From an uncultured Pelagibacteraceae bacterium (GTDB lineage Bacteria > Pseudomonadota > Alphaproteobacteria > Pelagibacterales > Pelagibacteraceae): 36,174 nt of DNA. The DNA is taken from positions 1 through 36,174 of the forward strand of contig CACAUA010000009.1 in NCBI GenBank assembly GCA_902535625.1, given 5' to 3'. The stretch's first letter is position 1; every line of letters starts with the position of its first letter. Of the stretch, positions 25,864 through 34,560 are shown one piece after another. The notes under the pieces were generated by a model, which was given only the letters and a program-made list of their open reading frames with translations, was not told the origin of the DNA and made no database searches. A program made the translations under genes and the position numbers.

Positions 25864-27163
25864 ATTTTTTGAGTTTGCTTGATATATTAATTTTTTTTTC
25901 GTTTACATACTCTTGATGATTTTGCTCAATTTTCCCAAGTTCATATTTGTAATTAACCATAATTCCAAATGACCTTTTAAATCCTACATCAGAAACGTTA
26001 GCATTAACTACAATATCGTCAATTTCAGCTCCGTTTTTTAAATGAAACCTACAAACATCATTAATGGGAAAACCTAGATCATTTTTTTGTACAGCTAAGT
26101 AATTTAAAGCAAGTTTTGTAAGTAAATCTTTATTATCAATAAATTTTCTATCTCCAATTTTAAGATCTAATGATTTTAAAAACTCAATTTTTACAAAATT
26201 TTCTTTTTGAACTATTTCACTAATTTTCTCATTTTCTGAAGATTTTACCCAATCTGCAAAACCTTGCATCGGTGATAAAGTTCCAAAATTTTTTACATCA
26301 GGTAACTCTTCTTGTAATTCGTATACCACCCTCTTGATTAAGAAGTTACCAAGCGTAACTCTTGAAAGACCTTCTTGGCAGTTGCTAATTGAATAAAATG
26401 TAGCTGTATCATAATTTTCGTTTTTTCCATCATTTGGTCTTGTCAATTCTTGAATAGATTTTGCCAAACCTTTCGTTAGTGCAATCTCAACAAAAATTAT
26501 TGGTTCATCTTCTAATGCTGGATGAAAATAAGCAAAAAATCTTCTATTTTCACCTAATCTAATTTTCAATTCATTCATATCTTTCATTGAATGAACTTTT
26601 TCATATTTTAATAATTTTTCTAATATCGCAGCTTTAGTATCCCAGGTTATTTTTCTTAATTTTAAAAATCCAGGATTGAACCAATTTTTAAAAATATCAA
26701 TCAAATCATAATCTAATTCTTTTAATTCAGGATTTTTTAATAAAAACATTTGTAGATCTTCTCTTAAAGAAACAATCTCAGCTGTTCCATTAGGAGCCAT
26801 GTTTAATCTTATAAACAATTCTTTTCTAATACCTGATGTAATTCTTGATAAATTTAAAATTGATCTACTATTTTTATTTTCTGTATAATCTTTAATGGCA
26901 TTATCAATATTTGCTGTATCAGGTTTATATTTTTCATTTACTTGAAGTAAAAATTTTAATTTATCTTCATGAGATAAGTTATGATATCTAAAAAGAATAT
27001 CTCTAGCTAATGTGATTCCAAATGCCGCTCCTTTAGATGATAGCAGGTCATCACATAGCTCAATTAAATCTCTTTTTTTAGAGAAATTTTTTAATGATTT
27101 TTTCTCTAAAATTTTTTGACCAGCATCAGCAATGGTCTCGAATATTCTTTTTATATTTAACAT
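25856..27163 (-). CDS. Malonyl-CoA decarboxylase
   Basis: 435 aa, the bacterial MCD length. The N-terminal half is the helical oligomerisation domain; the C-terminal GNAT-like catalytic domain holds the conserved blocks FYSISNCQEGLSRVTLGNFLIK near 257 (read in parts), FGTLSPMQGF near 293-302 and CRFHLKNGAEID near 371. Ser297 and His374 are candidates for the catalytic pair, by alignment from memory. MCD converts malonyl-CoA to acetyl-CoA and CO2. It lies 15 bp after dctM of the TRAP transporter, suggesting that the imported substrate is malonate or becomes malonyl-CoA. In rhizobia the same enzyme is MatA. No matB-like synthetase is in the window. Confidence 0.9.
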   Translation of the reverse strand: MLNIKRIFETIADAGQKILEKKSLKNFSKKRDLIELCDDLLSSKGAAFGITLARDILFRYHNLSHEDKLKFLLQVNEKYKPDTANIDNAIKDYTENKNSRSILNLSRITSGIRKELFIRLNMAPNGTAEIVSLREDLQMFLLKNPELKELDYDLIDIFKNWFNPGFLKLRKITWDTKAAILEKLLKYEKVHSMKDMNELKIRLGENRRFFAYFHPALEDEPIIFVEIALTKGLAKSIQELTRPNDGKNENYDTATFYSISNCQEGLSRVTLGNFLIKRVVYELQEELPDVKNFGTLSPMQGFADWVKSSENEKISEIVQKENFVKIEFLKSLDLKIGDRKFIDNKDLLTKLALNYLAVQKNDLGFPINDVCRFHLKNGAEIDDIVVNANVSDVGFKRSFGIMVNYKYELGKIEQNHQEYVNEKKINISSKLKKYV

Positions 27164-27178
27164 GGTGTTTTTTATATA

Positions 27179-28510
27179 TTAAAAACCTAAACTTTTACCC
27201 ATTATTTTGTCAGGTAGCCAAGTTACAATCTCAGGAAAAATGCATAAAATAAGTATAGCTAAAGCCATAATTATCATAAATGGTATAGATCCCTTTAAAA
27301 TTTCTGACAAACTTACATCAGGCGTAATACCCTTAATTATATAAAGGTTTAATCCAACGGGTGGGGTAATGAGACCAATTTCCATGTTAATTGTGAATAC
27401 AATTGCAAACCAGTACGGATCAAATCCCAGTTGAGTTATAACTGGCAATAATATTGCTGAGGTCATAACAATCACAGCAACTGGAGGTAAAAAGAACCCT
27501 GCAATCAACAGAAATATATTTATTAAAATAAACACTACCCATTTATTAGAGCTCATCTCCACCATGCTTTGAGCTAATGATTGAGTTACGTAAAGTTGTG
27601 ATAATGTAAACGCAAAAAGATAAGAAGCTGCGATGATAAACATTATCATCACACTCTCTTTCATTGAAACTTTAACAATATTCCATATTTTTTTTGGTTG
27701 ATAAATTTTGTAAACAACTGCAATCAAAACAAAAACTAAAAAAGCTCCTACTCCTGAAGCTTCAGATGGAGTAGCAACACCACCATATAAAACATATAAA
27801 ACACCAGCAATGATTGCTAAGAAAGGAAGTATCCTTGGCAGAACTTCAATTTTTTCTTTGAAAGTTGGAGGTGTTCTATTCTTTAGAGCTTTAGCAGAGT
27901 CTTTATCAATAAAGTAACTGTGTATCAGTGCCCAGATAGCGAACATACCTGCAAGCATAAATCCTGGTATCAATCCGCTTAAAAATAATCTTCCAATAGA
28001 TGTTCCAGTTGCAATTCCATAAACAATTAAAACAATACTTGGAGGAATTAATACTCCTAAAGTTCCACCGGCTGCTATGGTTCCTGTTGCAATTTGATCT
28101 GAGTATCCTCTTTTTCTCATTTCAGGAATTCCCATAGTGCCAATTGCAGCACAGGTTGCAGGACTTGATCCACTTAGTGCAGCAAAAATTGAGCAAGCTC
28201 CTATATTAGAAATAACCAAACCTCCAGGTACCCTCCATAACCATCTGTCCAATCCTGTATATAAATCTTTTCCTGCTGGGGAATTAGCAACTGCCATCCC
28301 CATTAATATAAACATTGGTATTGAAAGTAGGACAAACGAATTTAATCCCGCATAGAAAGTTTCAGCAAAAACATCTAGCATTTGGAAACCTTCGAAAGCA
28401 ACTAAAAGAGCTATTGATACAAAGCTTAAACCAAAAGCAATTGGTATACCGGAAAATAATACTATCAAAGTAAAAACAGCAACGATTATTGCAATTATTA
28501 ATGGATCCAT
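27179..28510 (-). CDS. dctM: TRAP transporter large membrane subunit DctM
   Basis: 443 aa, typical DctM length with about 12 membrane segments. Signatures are SIPMFILMGMAVANSPAG near 63-80, LSGSSPATCAAIGTMGIPEM near 113-132 and GGTLGVLIPPSIVLIVYG near 148-165, the last being the hallmark GxxxPPS of DctM. It forms the sodium-driven translocation pathway for a carboxylate delivered by DctP. It overlaps dctQ by one base (TAATG). Confidence 0.96.
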   Translation of the reverse strand: MDPLIIAIIVAVFTLIVLFSGIPIAFGLSFVSIALLVAFEGFQMLDVFAETFYAGLNSFVLLSIPMFILMGMAVANSPAGKDLYTGLDRWLWRVPGGLVISNIGACSIFAALSGSSPATCAAIGTMGIPEMRKRGYSDQIATGTIAAGGTLGVLIPPSIVLIVYGIATGTSIGRLFLSGLIPGFMLAGMFAIWALIHSYFIDKDSAKALKNRTPPTFKEKIEVLPRILPFLAIIAGVLYVLYGGVATPSEASGVGAFLVFVLIAVVYKIYQPKKIWNIVKVSMKESVMIMFIIAASYLFAFTLSQLYVTQSLAQSMVEMSSNKWVVFILINIFLLIAGFFLPPVAVIVMTSAILLPVITQLGFDPYWFAIVFTINMEIGLITPPVGLNLYIIKGITPDVSLSEILKGSIPFMIIMALAILILCIFPEIVTWLPDKIMGKSLGF

Positions 28511-29004
28511 TAGTTAGTATCCTTTTCGTCTGTAAGCTTAATAATTTCTGCTATATATTGTAAAATCATTAATGCAGCACCTATCATCATTGACGAATAT
28601 GGTACCCACAATGGAGGATCCCAAACCGTTCCTGTTGAGTAATTTTTAGTAAACGCTTCCTCAACCATTAAAAAACCAAAATAGAATAAAATTAAGAAGA
28701 ATAATAAACTGACTAATGAGGTAAAAATTTTAAGTCTTAAAATATTTTTTTTTGATAAAAAATCGTAAATCCACTCCATGCTTACATGAGCTTTTTCACT
28801 TAAAACATATGCACTTCCAATAAATGTTGAAGCAACTAGAAGCATTGTAACTAGTTCAGTTTGCCATGTTATTGCTCTTTGAAAAAAGTATCTTTCAAAA
28901 ACTAATTCTACAATTACAAGAATTGATAACAGTAAAGCTAGAACTGCAAAAGCCCCACAAGCTCTTGCAACATAATCACAGAATTTTAAGTATTTTTCTT
29001 TCAT
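28510..29004 (-). CDS. dctQ: TRAP transporter small membrane subunit DctQ
   Basis: 164 aa with four membrane segments at about 15-35, 47-65, 90-112 and 130-150. The pattern ITWQTELVTMLLVASTFIGSAYVLSEKAHV near 44-73 (read in parts) matches the DctQ motif of Trp-Glu followed by a conserved small-residue helix. It bridges DctM and the binding protein. Its ribosome-binding site AGGGG, 7 bases before the ATG, lies inside the 3' arm of the hairpin at 29010-29040, so translation may be limited by that structure. Confidence 0.93.
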   Translation of the reverse strand: MKEKYLKFCDYVARACGAFAVLALLLSILVIVELVFERYFFQRAITWQTELVTMLLVASTFIGSAYVLSEKAHVSMEWIYDFLSKKNILRLKIFTSLVSLLFFLILFYFGFLMVEEAFTKNYSTGTVWDPPLWVPYSSMMIGAALMILQYIAEIIKLTDEKDTN

Positions 29005-29040
29005 AAAAAAACCCCTACTTACAGATAATAAATAGGGGTT
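29005..29040 (-). terminator. Attenuator-like hairpin with U-run that also masks the dctQ ribosome-binding site
   Basis: On the transcribed strand AACCCCTA (29040-29033) pairs with TAGGGGTT (29017-29010) over 8 bp with a 15-base loop, followed by five more T residues and then the dctQ ATG at 29004. The stem-plus-T-run looks like a modest intrinsic terminator placed between dctP and dctQM. The only Shine-Dalgarno candidate for dctQ (AGGGG) is in the 3' arm. Confidence 0.72.
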
Positions 29041-29054
29041 CTTTATATATTATT

Positions 29055-30065
29055 TTATTTAACCGCTAAAGCCATTTCCATTAGCTTATCGCCACCTGGA
29101 ACTTTTTCAGCAAAAGCTTTGTGAGAAGATTTTATTGCAATATCAACCCATGCAGCATGATCCTTAGCATCCATATACACTAATTTAACACCTGCAGCTT
29201 TGTATGCTTCCTCAAACTTTTTATCTAAGTTTTCTACTTGAGCTGTCATATATTTCTCAGCAACTTTTCCTGCTTTCATCAAAGCCACTTGTTGGCTTGA
29301 ATTTAATGCATTGTAGCTTTTCTTAGACATTAAAATTGGTTCATACATAAACCATAAACCAAATTTTCCTGGAGGAGTTGCGCATTTTACTTGTTCGTAA
29401 ATTTTGTAACTTACAAAACTTCCAGAACTAGTATTTGCACCTGTTAATACACCAGTTTGTAATCCAGTATAAATTTCAGATGATGGCATACTTTGAATAC
29501 CTGCACCAGCAGCTTCTAACATTTGGTTGAAAGCTTTTCCTGCAGCTCTCATCACTTGTCCTTTAGCATCACTTGGATTTTTGATACATTTAGTTTTTGA
29601 TGCGAAACCACCACCTAACCATGCATCAGACAGCACTACAACACCAGCATCACTGATTATTTTTTTAATCTCAGTCATCATTGGACCTTTATTAAATCTC
29701 AATGCATGCTCATGATTTTTTACAGTTCCTGGCATTAATGTAGCATCAAACTCTGGATGGAATTTTGATGCATAAGCTAATGGGAAAGCAGAAATATCTA
29801 ATTGACCTGTAGTCATAGGCTTCCACTGTTCTTTTGGCTTATAAAGTGACTTAGCTGGATAAATTCTAATTTCTAAATCAACGTTTGCTTTTTTTACTTC
29901 ATCAGCAATAATTTGTACCATTTCATGACGTGGGTCAAAAGAGCCATCAGCTCTCGGTGTACCTGGCCATTGGTGACTTGCTTTTAATGTAACTGCGTAT
30001 GCAGATCCTACTATTGAAAAAGCTATAATTATTGAAGACAAATATAATGTTATTTTTCTTAACAT
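29055..30065 (-). CDS. dctP: TRAP transporter substrate-binding protein DctP
   Basis: 336 aa with a signal peptide (residues 1-24, SAYA|VTLK). DctP-family features are the N-terminal LKASHQWPGTPR, the region TMTTGQLDISAFPLAYASKFHPEFD-like near 86-110, and the block AKGQVMRAAGKAFNQMLEAAGAGIQSMPSSEIYTGLQTG near 167-205 (both read in parts). The Arg in VMRAAG is the usual salt-bridge residue for the ligand carboxylate. It binds an organic acid in the periplasm; malonate or a related dicarboxylate is suggested by the neighbouring malonyl-CoA decarboxylase. AGGGGA lies 8 bases before the ATG. Confidence 0.94.
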   Translation of the reverse strand: MLRKITLYLSSIIIAFSIVGSAYAVTLKASHQWPGTPRADGSFDPRHEMVQIIADEVKKANVDLEIRIYPAKSLYKPKEQWKPMTTGQLDISAFPLAYASKFHPEFDATLMPGTVKNHEHALRFNKGPMMTEIKKIISDAGVVVLSDAWLGGGFASKTKCIKNPSDAKGQVMRAAGKAFNQMLEAAGAGIQSMPSSEIYTGLQTGVLTGANTSSGSFVSYKIYEQVKCATPPGKFGLWFMYEPILMSKKSYNALNSSQQVALMKAGKVAEKYMTAQVENLDKKFEEAYKAAGVKLVYMDAKDHAAWVDIAIKSSHKAFAEKVPGGDKLMEMALAVK

Positions 30066-30147
30066 AGTTTTCCCCTTTTTATTTATAATGATGATATTAA
30101 ATTGAACTTGAGCAGAAGAGTCAATATAAGGAAATGACGTACTTATT
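30066..30147. promoter_or_regulatory. Divergent promoter region between dctP and the CoA-transferase
   Basis: The 82 bp gap must hold the start signals for both the leftward dctP operon and the rightward CoA-transferase. The dctP side ends in a clear Shine-Dalgarno; the transferase side has AAGGAAA about 13 bases before its ATG. A shared regulator site is plausible, but no repeat stands out. Confidence 0.45.
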
Positions 30148-31290
30148 ATGGATGGTCCTTTAAAAAATTTATTAGTTGTTGATCTTACTAGGGTTTTAGT
30201 AGGTCCATATTGTACAATGATTTTATCTGATCTCGGTGCACGTGTAATTAAAGTAGAAGCACCAGAAATTGGTGACGATGCAAGAAAATTTGGACCTTTT
30301 ATAAAAGACTATTCAGCATATTTTATGTCACTGAATAGAGGAAAAGAAAGTATTGCTCTTAATTTAAAAAATGAAGATGATAAAAAAATTTTCGATAAAA
30401 TTTTAGCAAAAGCAGATATTTTAGTAGAAAATTTTAAACCAGGTACATTAGAAAAATGGGGATATGGTTGGAAAGATGTAAGCAAAAAATATCCAAAATT
30501 AATATATGCGTCTGCATCTGGTTTTGGTCAAACCGGACCTTTAAAAGAATTACCGGCTTATGACATGGTCGTTCAGGGAATGGGTGGACTGATGAGTGTT
30601 ACAGGTCATCCAAATAGTGAACCAACAAGAGTTGGAACATCAATTGGTGATATTACAGCAGGCCTTTTTACTGCAATCGGAATTAATGCAGCCTTGTATG
30701 ACAGACAAAAAACAGGTAAAGGAATGTTTATAGATGTTTCAATGTTAGACTGCCAGATTGCGATTTTAGAAAATGCAATTGCAAGATATTTATCTAAAAA
30801 TGAAATTCCTAAACCGATGGGATCTAGACATCCTTCAATCGCTCCGTTTGAGGCATTTAAAACAAAAGATAGTTATATAATTATTGCTGCAGGTAACGAT
30901 AAATTATATGAAAAACTTTGTGAAGTATTAGGAATACCTGAAATGGTCAGTGATAAAAGATTTAATACCAATTCACTCAGATGTGAAAATATGAATGAAC
31001 TAAAATCTATTTTTGAAGATAAACTTTCTTCAAAAAATACTTCTGAATGGGTAAGTGAAATGGAAAAATTAAAGATACCTTGTGGACCGATATTTAATAT
31101 TAAAGAAGCAGTAGAAAATCCTCAAGTCGAAGCAAGAAACATGATTGTTAAAGCTTATCATAAAGTAGTTGGTGATTTTAGATTAGCAGGCAATCCTATA
31201 AAAATGTCTTCATACGAAGATAAAAGTACTAGAGGGGACATTCCTGATCTTGATGAACACAGGGAACAGATATTAAAAGAGTTTTCTTAA
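30148..31290 (+). CDS. Class III CoA-transferase (CaiB/BaiF family)
   Basis: 380 aa, normal for family III CoA-transferases. N-terminal block LLVVDLTRVLVGPYCTMILSDLGARVIKVE near 8-36 (read in parts), NRGKESIALNLK near 63, VENFKPGTLEKWGYG near 93 and ASGFGQTGP near 123. Asp168 in TSIGDITAG aligns with the nucleophilic Asp169 of formyl-CoA transferase. It moves CoA between carboxylic acids, probably from succinyl-CoA. Its divergent pairing with the TRAP-malonyl-CoA decarboxylase operon suggests that it activates the imported acid. The stop abuts the rpoZ stop with no spacer. Confidence 0.88.
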   Translation: MDGPLKNLLVVDLTRVLVGPYCTMILSDLGARVIKVEAPEIGDDARKFGPFIKDYSAYFMSLNRGKESIALNLKNEDDKKIFDKILAKADILVENFKPGTLEKWGYGWKDVSKKYPKLIYASASGFGQTGPLKELPAYDMVVQGMGGLMSVTGHPNSEPTRVGTSIGDITAGLFTAIGINAALYDRQKTGKGMFIDVSMLDCQIAILENAIARYLSKNEIPKPMGSRHPSIAPFEAFKTKDSYIIIAAGNDKLYEKLCEVLGIPEMVSDKRFNTNSLRCENMNELKSIFEDKLSSKNTSEWVSEMEKLKIPCGPIFNIKEAVENPQVEARNMIVKAYHKVVGDFRLAGNPIKMSSYEDKSTRGDIPDLDEHREQILKEFS

Positions 31291-31818
31291 TTAAGAATTA
31301 TTTTCTTCGTCGCTTACGTTTTCTGAAACTTGTTCTTCTGCTTCTGAAACTTGATCTAGTGAAACGTCATCATTTTCTTCAGCCTCACTTGGAGCTTCTA
31401 CATTAACATCAGGTTGAGCTGATGGTGATAATTCAGCAAGATCTTCTTTTGAAACCTGAATTTTTTCAGGAATTTTTCTAGCTCTTTTAGAAGGAAGAAT
31501 TGGTACACCACTTTTTGAGATTTCACCTTTGTATAAATTCTCAAAATCATCACCAATATCTTCATCTTCTTCAGCAGTATCATCAATTTGTTCTACATGT
31601 TTTCTTAGTTTGTAAACTGCAGCTTCGGTTAAATCTGGGACTTTAATTGTTTCTTCAGCTATTTCTCTCAAAGCAATAACTGTGTGTTTGTCGTTATCTC
31701 TATCTAATGTAGGTTCAATTCCTGAATTCAGTTGAGTAGCTCTTTCTTTAGCAACCAAAACTAATTCATAAGGGCTATCTACTTTATCTATACAGTCTTC
31801 AACGGTAACTCTTGCCAT
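31291..31818 (-). CDS. rpoZ: RNA polymerase omega subunit with long acidic C-terminal extension
   Basis: 175 aa, about twice E. coli omega. Residues 1-60 are the omega core: [30 protein letters not shown] (read in parts) and [16 protein letters not shown] near 44-59. Omega helps fold and assemble the beta' subunit. From about residue 75 the sequence is low-complexity and rich in Glu, Asp and Ser, broken by a basic patch [12 protein letters not shown] near 108-119, and ends [13 protein letters not shown]. Such a tail is predicted to be disordered. The nearest GGAG to the ATG is 15 bases away, so initiation is probably Shine-Dalgarno independent. Confidence 0.93.
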   Translation of the reverse strand: MARVTVEDCIDKVDSPYELVLVAKERATQLNSGIEPTLDRDNDKHTVIALREIAEETIKVPDLTEAAVYKLRKHVEQIDDTAEEDEDIGDDFENLYKGEISKSGVPILPSKRARKIPEKIQVSKEDLAELSPSAQPDVNVEAPSEAEENDDVSLDQVSEAEEQVSENVSDEENNS

Positions 31819-31859
31819 GGGCGATTAAATATACTCCAAGATCAACAAAATCAAGTGTT

Positions 31860-33068
31860 TTATACTAAAATTGGATTTAATTTTTTTCTAACTAAAAAAA
31901 GAAGAATAAAAGAAATAAGTATATAAAGTGCAGATATTATAGCAATTTTCTCAATTGAAAATCCGATGTCAATTAAAATACCAAAAAGAGCAGTTCCGAA
32001 AGCTGTTGAAAAAACCATAAGTGCAGTGGTCAAAGCTTTAATAGATCCAATATGCTTTACACCATAAACTTCAGCCCATGTAGAAGATCCCAAAACGTTC
32101 GCCAAACCATTTGATATTCCAATTAAACCTAGAAATATAAATGAAGTAAATTGTGCATCAAAATAAATAATTACAAAAGTCGATAGAAATAAAGGAATAT
32201 TCATAAAAATTAAAAGTTTTCGACTTGTGAATTTATCAATTAAAAAACCAGATATTAAAAGAGTAATTACTGAAAATACTGAATAAGACATAAAAGACTG
32301 AGCAATTACAAATGGTCCCCAGTTTTTTGATTCAGTAATAAATGACTGATAAACAAATACACCAGTTGCAATCCAAGGCATGGCTAGCATGTTCATGCTT
32401 ACTATATAAAATTTATAATCTTTTATTACTTCAATTCTTTTCCATTGCTTAATATTTTCCTCTTTAAATTCTTCACCTTCAGTGCTTTCTCTCGTATCAA
32501 GTTTAACAGTTCGAACTAAAAAGAATGATGCAATCGGTAAAAATATTAAAATTAATAAAGCAATTACTGTCCAAATATTTTGCCAAGTTGTTAATGACAA
32601 CAAAAATACCATTAAAACAGGTAAAATAAATTCAGCACTAGATAAACCAAACCAGCAAATACTTAATGCCCTACCTCTAGATTTTGTAAAATATCTTGAA
32701 ACTGTTGTCGTTGCAGTATGAGACATCATTCCTTGCCCTGAAAACCTCATTAAGAAAATTGCTATGAATAAAAAAACTATAGATGAAATTTTTGAAAAGA
32801 AAAAACAAGAAAAGGATAAAAGTAATGTTACATAGATTGCAAATCGGAAAATATTTATATCATCAATTTTCTTTCCAACCCAAATAAGTAATAAACTACT
32901 GCACAATGTTGCAGATGCATATATTGAGCCAAATTGTCCATGAGTTATAGAGAGTGTCTCTCTAATGCTTGTATTGAATATTCCAAGAAAAAAACTCTGT
33001 CCAAAGCTTGAAAAAAATGTAAATATAAATCCAAATACAATTACTTTTAAACTTAAATTTTTAAACAT
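31860..33068 (-). CDS. Major facilitator superfamily transporter
   Basis: 402 aa, 12 hydrophobic segments in two six-helix halves with a charged central loop near 195-215 (TRESTEGEEFKEENIK). The cytoplasmic loop 2-3 motif is degenerate (GKKIDDINIFRF near 65), and SRGRALSI near 130 is the usual loop 4-5 region. It resembles monocarboxylate-type MFS proteins in general pattern; the substrate is unknown. Its ATG is only 8 bp from the ATG of the divergent reductase gene, so its promoter must lie inside that gene or initiation is leaderless. Confidence 0.88.
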   Translation of the reverse strand: MFKNLSLKVIVFGFIFTFFSSFGQSFFLGIFNTSIRETLSITHGQFGSIYASATLCSSLLLIWVGKKIDDINIFRFAIYVTLLLSFSCFFFSKISSIVFLFIAIFLMRFSGQGMMSHTATTTVSRYFTKSRGRALSICWFGLSSAEFILPVLMVFLLSLTTWQNIWTVIALLILIFLPIASFFLVRTVKLDTRESTEGEEFKEENIKQWKRIEVIKDYKFYIVSMNMLAMPWIATGVFVYQSFITESKNWGPFVIAQSFMSYSVFSVITLLISGFLIDKFTSRKLLIFMNIPLFLSTFVIIYFDAQFTSFIFLGLIGISNGLANVLGSSTWAEVYGVKHIGSIKALTTALMVFSTAFGTALFGILIDIGFSIEKIAIISALYILISFILLFLVRKKLNPILV

Positions 33069-33076
33069 AAAAAAAT

Positions 33077-33952
33077 ATGACTTCTAAAGTTGCTTTCATA
33101 GGTCTTGGTGTAATGGGTTATCCAATGGCAGGATATATATCAAAAGCAGGACATAATGTAACTGTTTTTAACAGAACAAAATCAAAAGCAGAAAAGTGGA
33201 TTGGTGAATACAAAGGTAAAATGGCTGATACACCATCTGAAGCTGCTAAAGATGCTGATTTTATTTTTACGTGTGTTGGAAATGATGATGATTTAAGACA
33301 AGTCTCTTTAGGTGATAATGGGTTATTTCATAATGCTAAAGAAGGATGCGTATATATAGATAATTCAACAGTGTCTGCTGAAATTTCTAGAGAACTTTAT
33401 AAAGCTGCAAAAGATAAAGGATTTGGTTTTTTAGATGCTCCTATATCTGGAGGACAATCAGGTGCTGAAGGTGGGATATTAACTGTTATGGTTGGTGGAG
33501 ATGAAAATGATTTTAAAAAAGCAGAGCCAATAATTGATTGTTATAGCAAAAAAGTAACTTTAATCGGACCATCAGGAAGTGGACAATTAACTAAGATGGT
33601 TAATCAAATGTGTATTGGTGGTTTAGTACAAGGTTTATCTGAAGCAGTAAATTTTGGAATTAATGCAGGTTTAGATATGGACAAAGTTATGGAAACTATC
33701 TCTAAAGGTGCAGCTCAGTCATGGCAAATGGAAAATAGATATAAAACTATGGTTGCTGATAAATTTGATTACGGATTTGCTGTAGATTGGATGAGAAAAG
33801 ATTTAAAAATTTGTATTGAAGAAGCAAAAAGAAATGGTTCACCTGTACCAGTAACTGAAATTGTTGATAGTTATTATGCTGAAGTTCAAAAAATGGGTGG
33901 AAATCGTTGGGATAGCTCAAGTTTAATAGCTAGATTAAAAAAGAAAAAATAA
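33077..33952 (+). CDS. Beta-hydroxyacid dehydrogenase (3-hydroxyisobutyrate / tartronate-semialdehyde reductase family)
   Basis: 291 aa, normal for the family. Rossmann motif GLGVMGYPMA at 9-18; FNRTKSK at 31-37, where Arg33 suggests NADP(H) preference; substrate loop DAPISGGQSGAEGGIL at 120-135; catalytic Lys173 in GSGQLTKMVNQM. It oxidises 3-hydroxyisobutyrate or reduces tartronate semialdehyde or a similar compound. The Rossmann motif begins immediately, so the ATG at 33077 is secure, although no Shine-Dalgarno lies upstream. It heads a tight three-gene run with the PNPOx-like and carbonic-anhydrase-like genes. Confidence 0.9.
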   Translation: MTSKVAFIGLGVMGYPMAGYISKAGHNVTVFNRTKSKAEKWIGEYKGKMADTPSEAAKDADFIFTCVGNDDDLRQVSLGDNGLFHNAKEGCVYIDNSTVSAEISRELYKAAKDKGFGFLDAPISGGQSGAEGGILTVMVGGDENDFKKAEPIIDCYSKKVTLIGPSGSGQLTKMVNQMCIGGLVQGLSEAVNFGINAGLDMDKVMETISKGAAQSWQMENRYKTMVADKFDYGFAVDWMRKDLKICIEEAKRNGSPVPVTEIVDSYYAEVQKMGGNRWDSSSLIARLKKKK

Positions 33953-33954
33953 TT

Positions 33955-34560
33955 GTGTCTACCACTGTTCCCTACTACGAGGATTTTTCCGAAATAAAAA
34001 AGAAAATTTGGTTAATGTTAACTGATGCAGTTACTAATAGATCTTCTCCTTTTAGAATACCTGTTTTTTCATGCGGTAGTGAGAGCAATATCGAAAGTAG
34101 AATTGTTGTTCTAAGAAAAACAGATGAACAAAATAATATAGTGCAATTTCACAGTGACATTAGATCTGATAAAATTAAAATCTTAGAAAAAAATCCTAAT
34201 TCATCGATGTTATTTTATGATAAAGATGAAAAAATTCAGGTCAGATTAAAAGTCGAAGCAATTATCAATCATAATAATGATATAACAAAACAATCTTGGG
34301 AAAAAACTCAACATATAAGTCGTAAATGTTACTTAGTAGATAATGGACCAGGTACAGAGTCTGATATTCCAACATCTGGTTTAAAACCTGAATTAGATAA
34401 TTTTGATTATACAAAAGAACAAAGCGAAGAAGGATACAAAAACTTCACTGTTATTCAGTGTAAAATTAAATCTATGGAATGGTTATATTTAGCTGCAAAA
34501 GGTCATCGAAGAGCTAGATTTGACATTAATAATAATAAAGATACTTGGTTGATACCATAA
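33955..34560 (+). CDS. Pyridoxamine 5'-phosphate oxidase-like FMN-binding protein
   Basis: 201 aa, a split-barrel flavin-binding protein. Matching blocks are ESRIVVLRKTDEQNNIVQFHSDIRSDKIKIL near 46-77 (read in parts), SSMLFYDKDEKIQVRLKVEA near 83 and the C-terminal WLYLAAKGHRRARF near 176. The arginine-rich C-terminus resembles the PLP-contact end of PdxH, yet the N-terminal extension of PdxH is missing and the protein is not an obvious PdxH. True PNP oxidase activity is therefore doubtful; a heme- or flavin-dependent oxidoreductase role is possible. It starts at a GTG two bases after the reductase stop and overlaps the next gene by one base. Confidence 0.75.
   Translation: MSTTVPYYEDFSEIKKKIWLMLTDAVTNRSSPFRIPVFSCGSESNIESRIVVLRKTDEQNNIVQFHSDIRSDKIKILEKNPNSSMLFYDKDEKIQVRLKVEAIINHNNDITKQSWEKTQHISRKCYLVDNGPGTESDIPTSGLKPELDNFDYTKEQSEEGYKNFTVIQCKIKSMEWLYLAAKGHRRARFDINNNKDTWLIP

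Noticed and set aside
34545-34559. Longer start (TTG) for the carbonic-anhydrase-like protein
   Set aside because: The ATG at 34560 overlaps the previous stop in the TAATG manner seen repeatedly in the window, and family similarity begins only a few residues after it.
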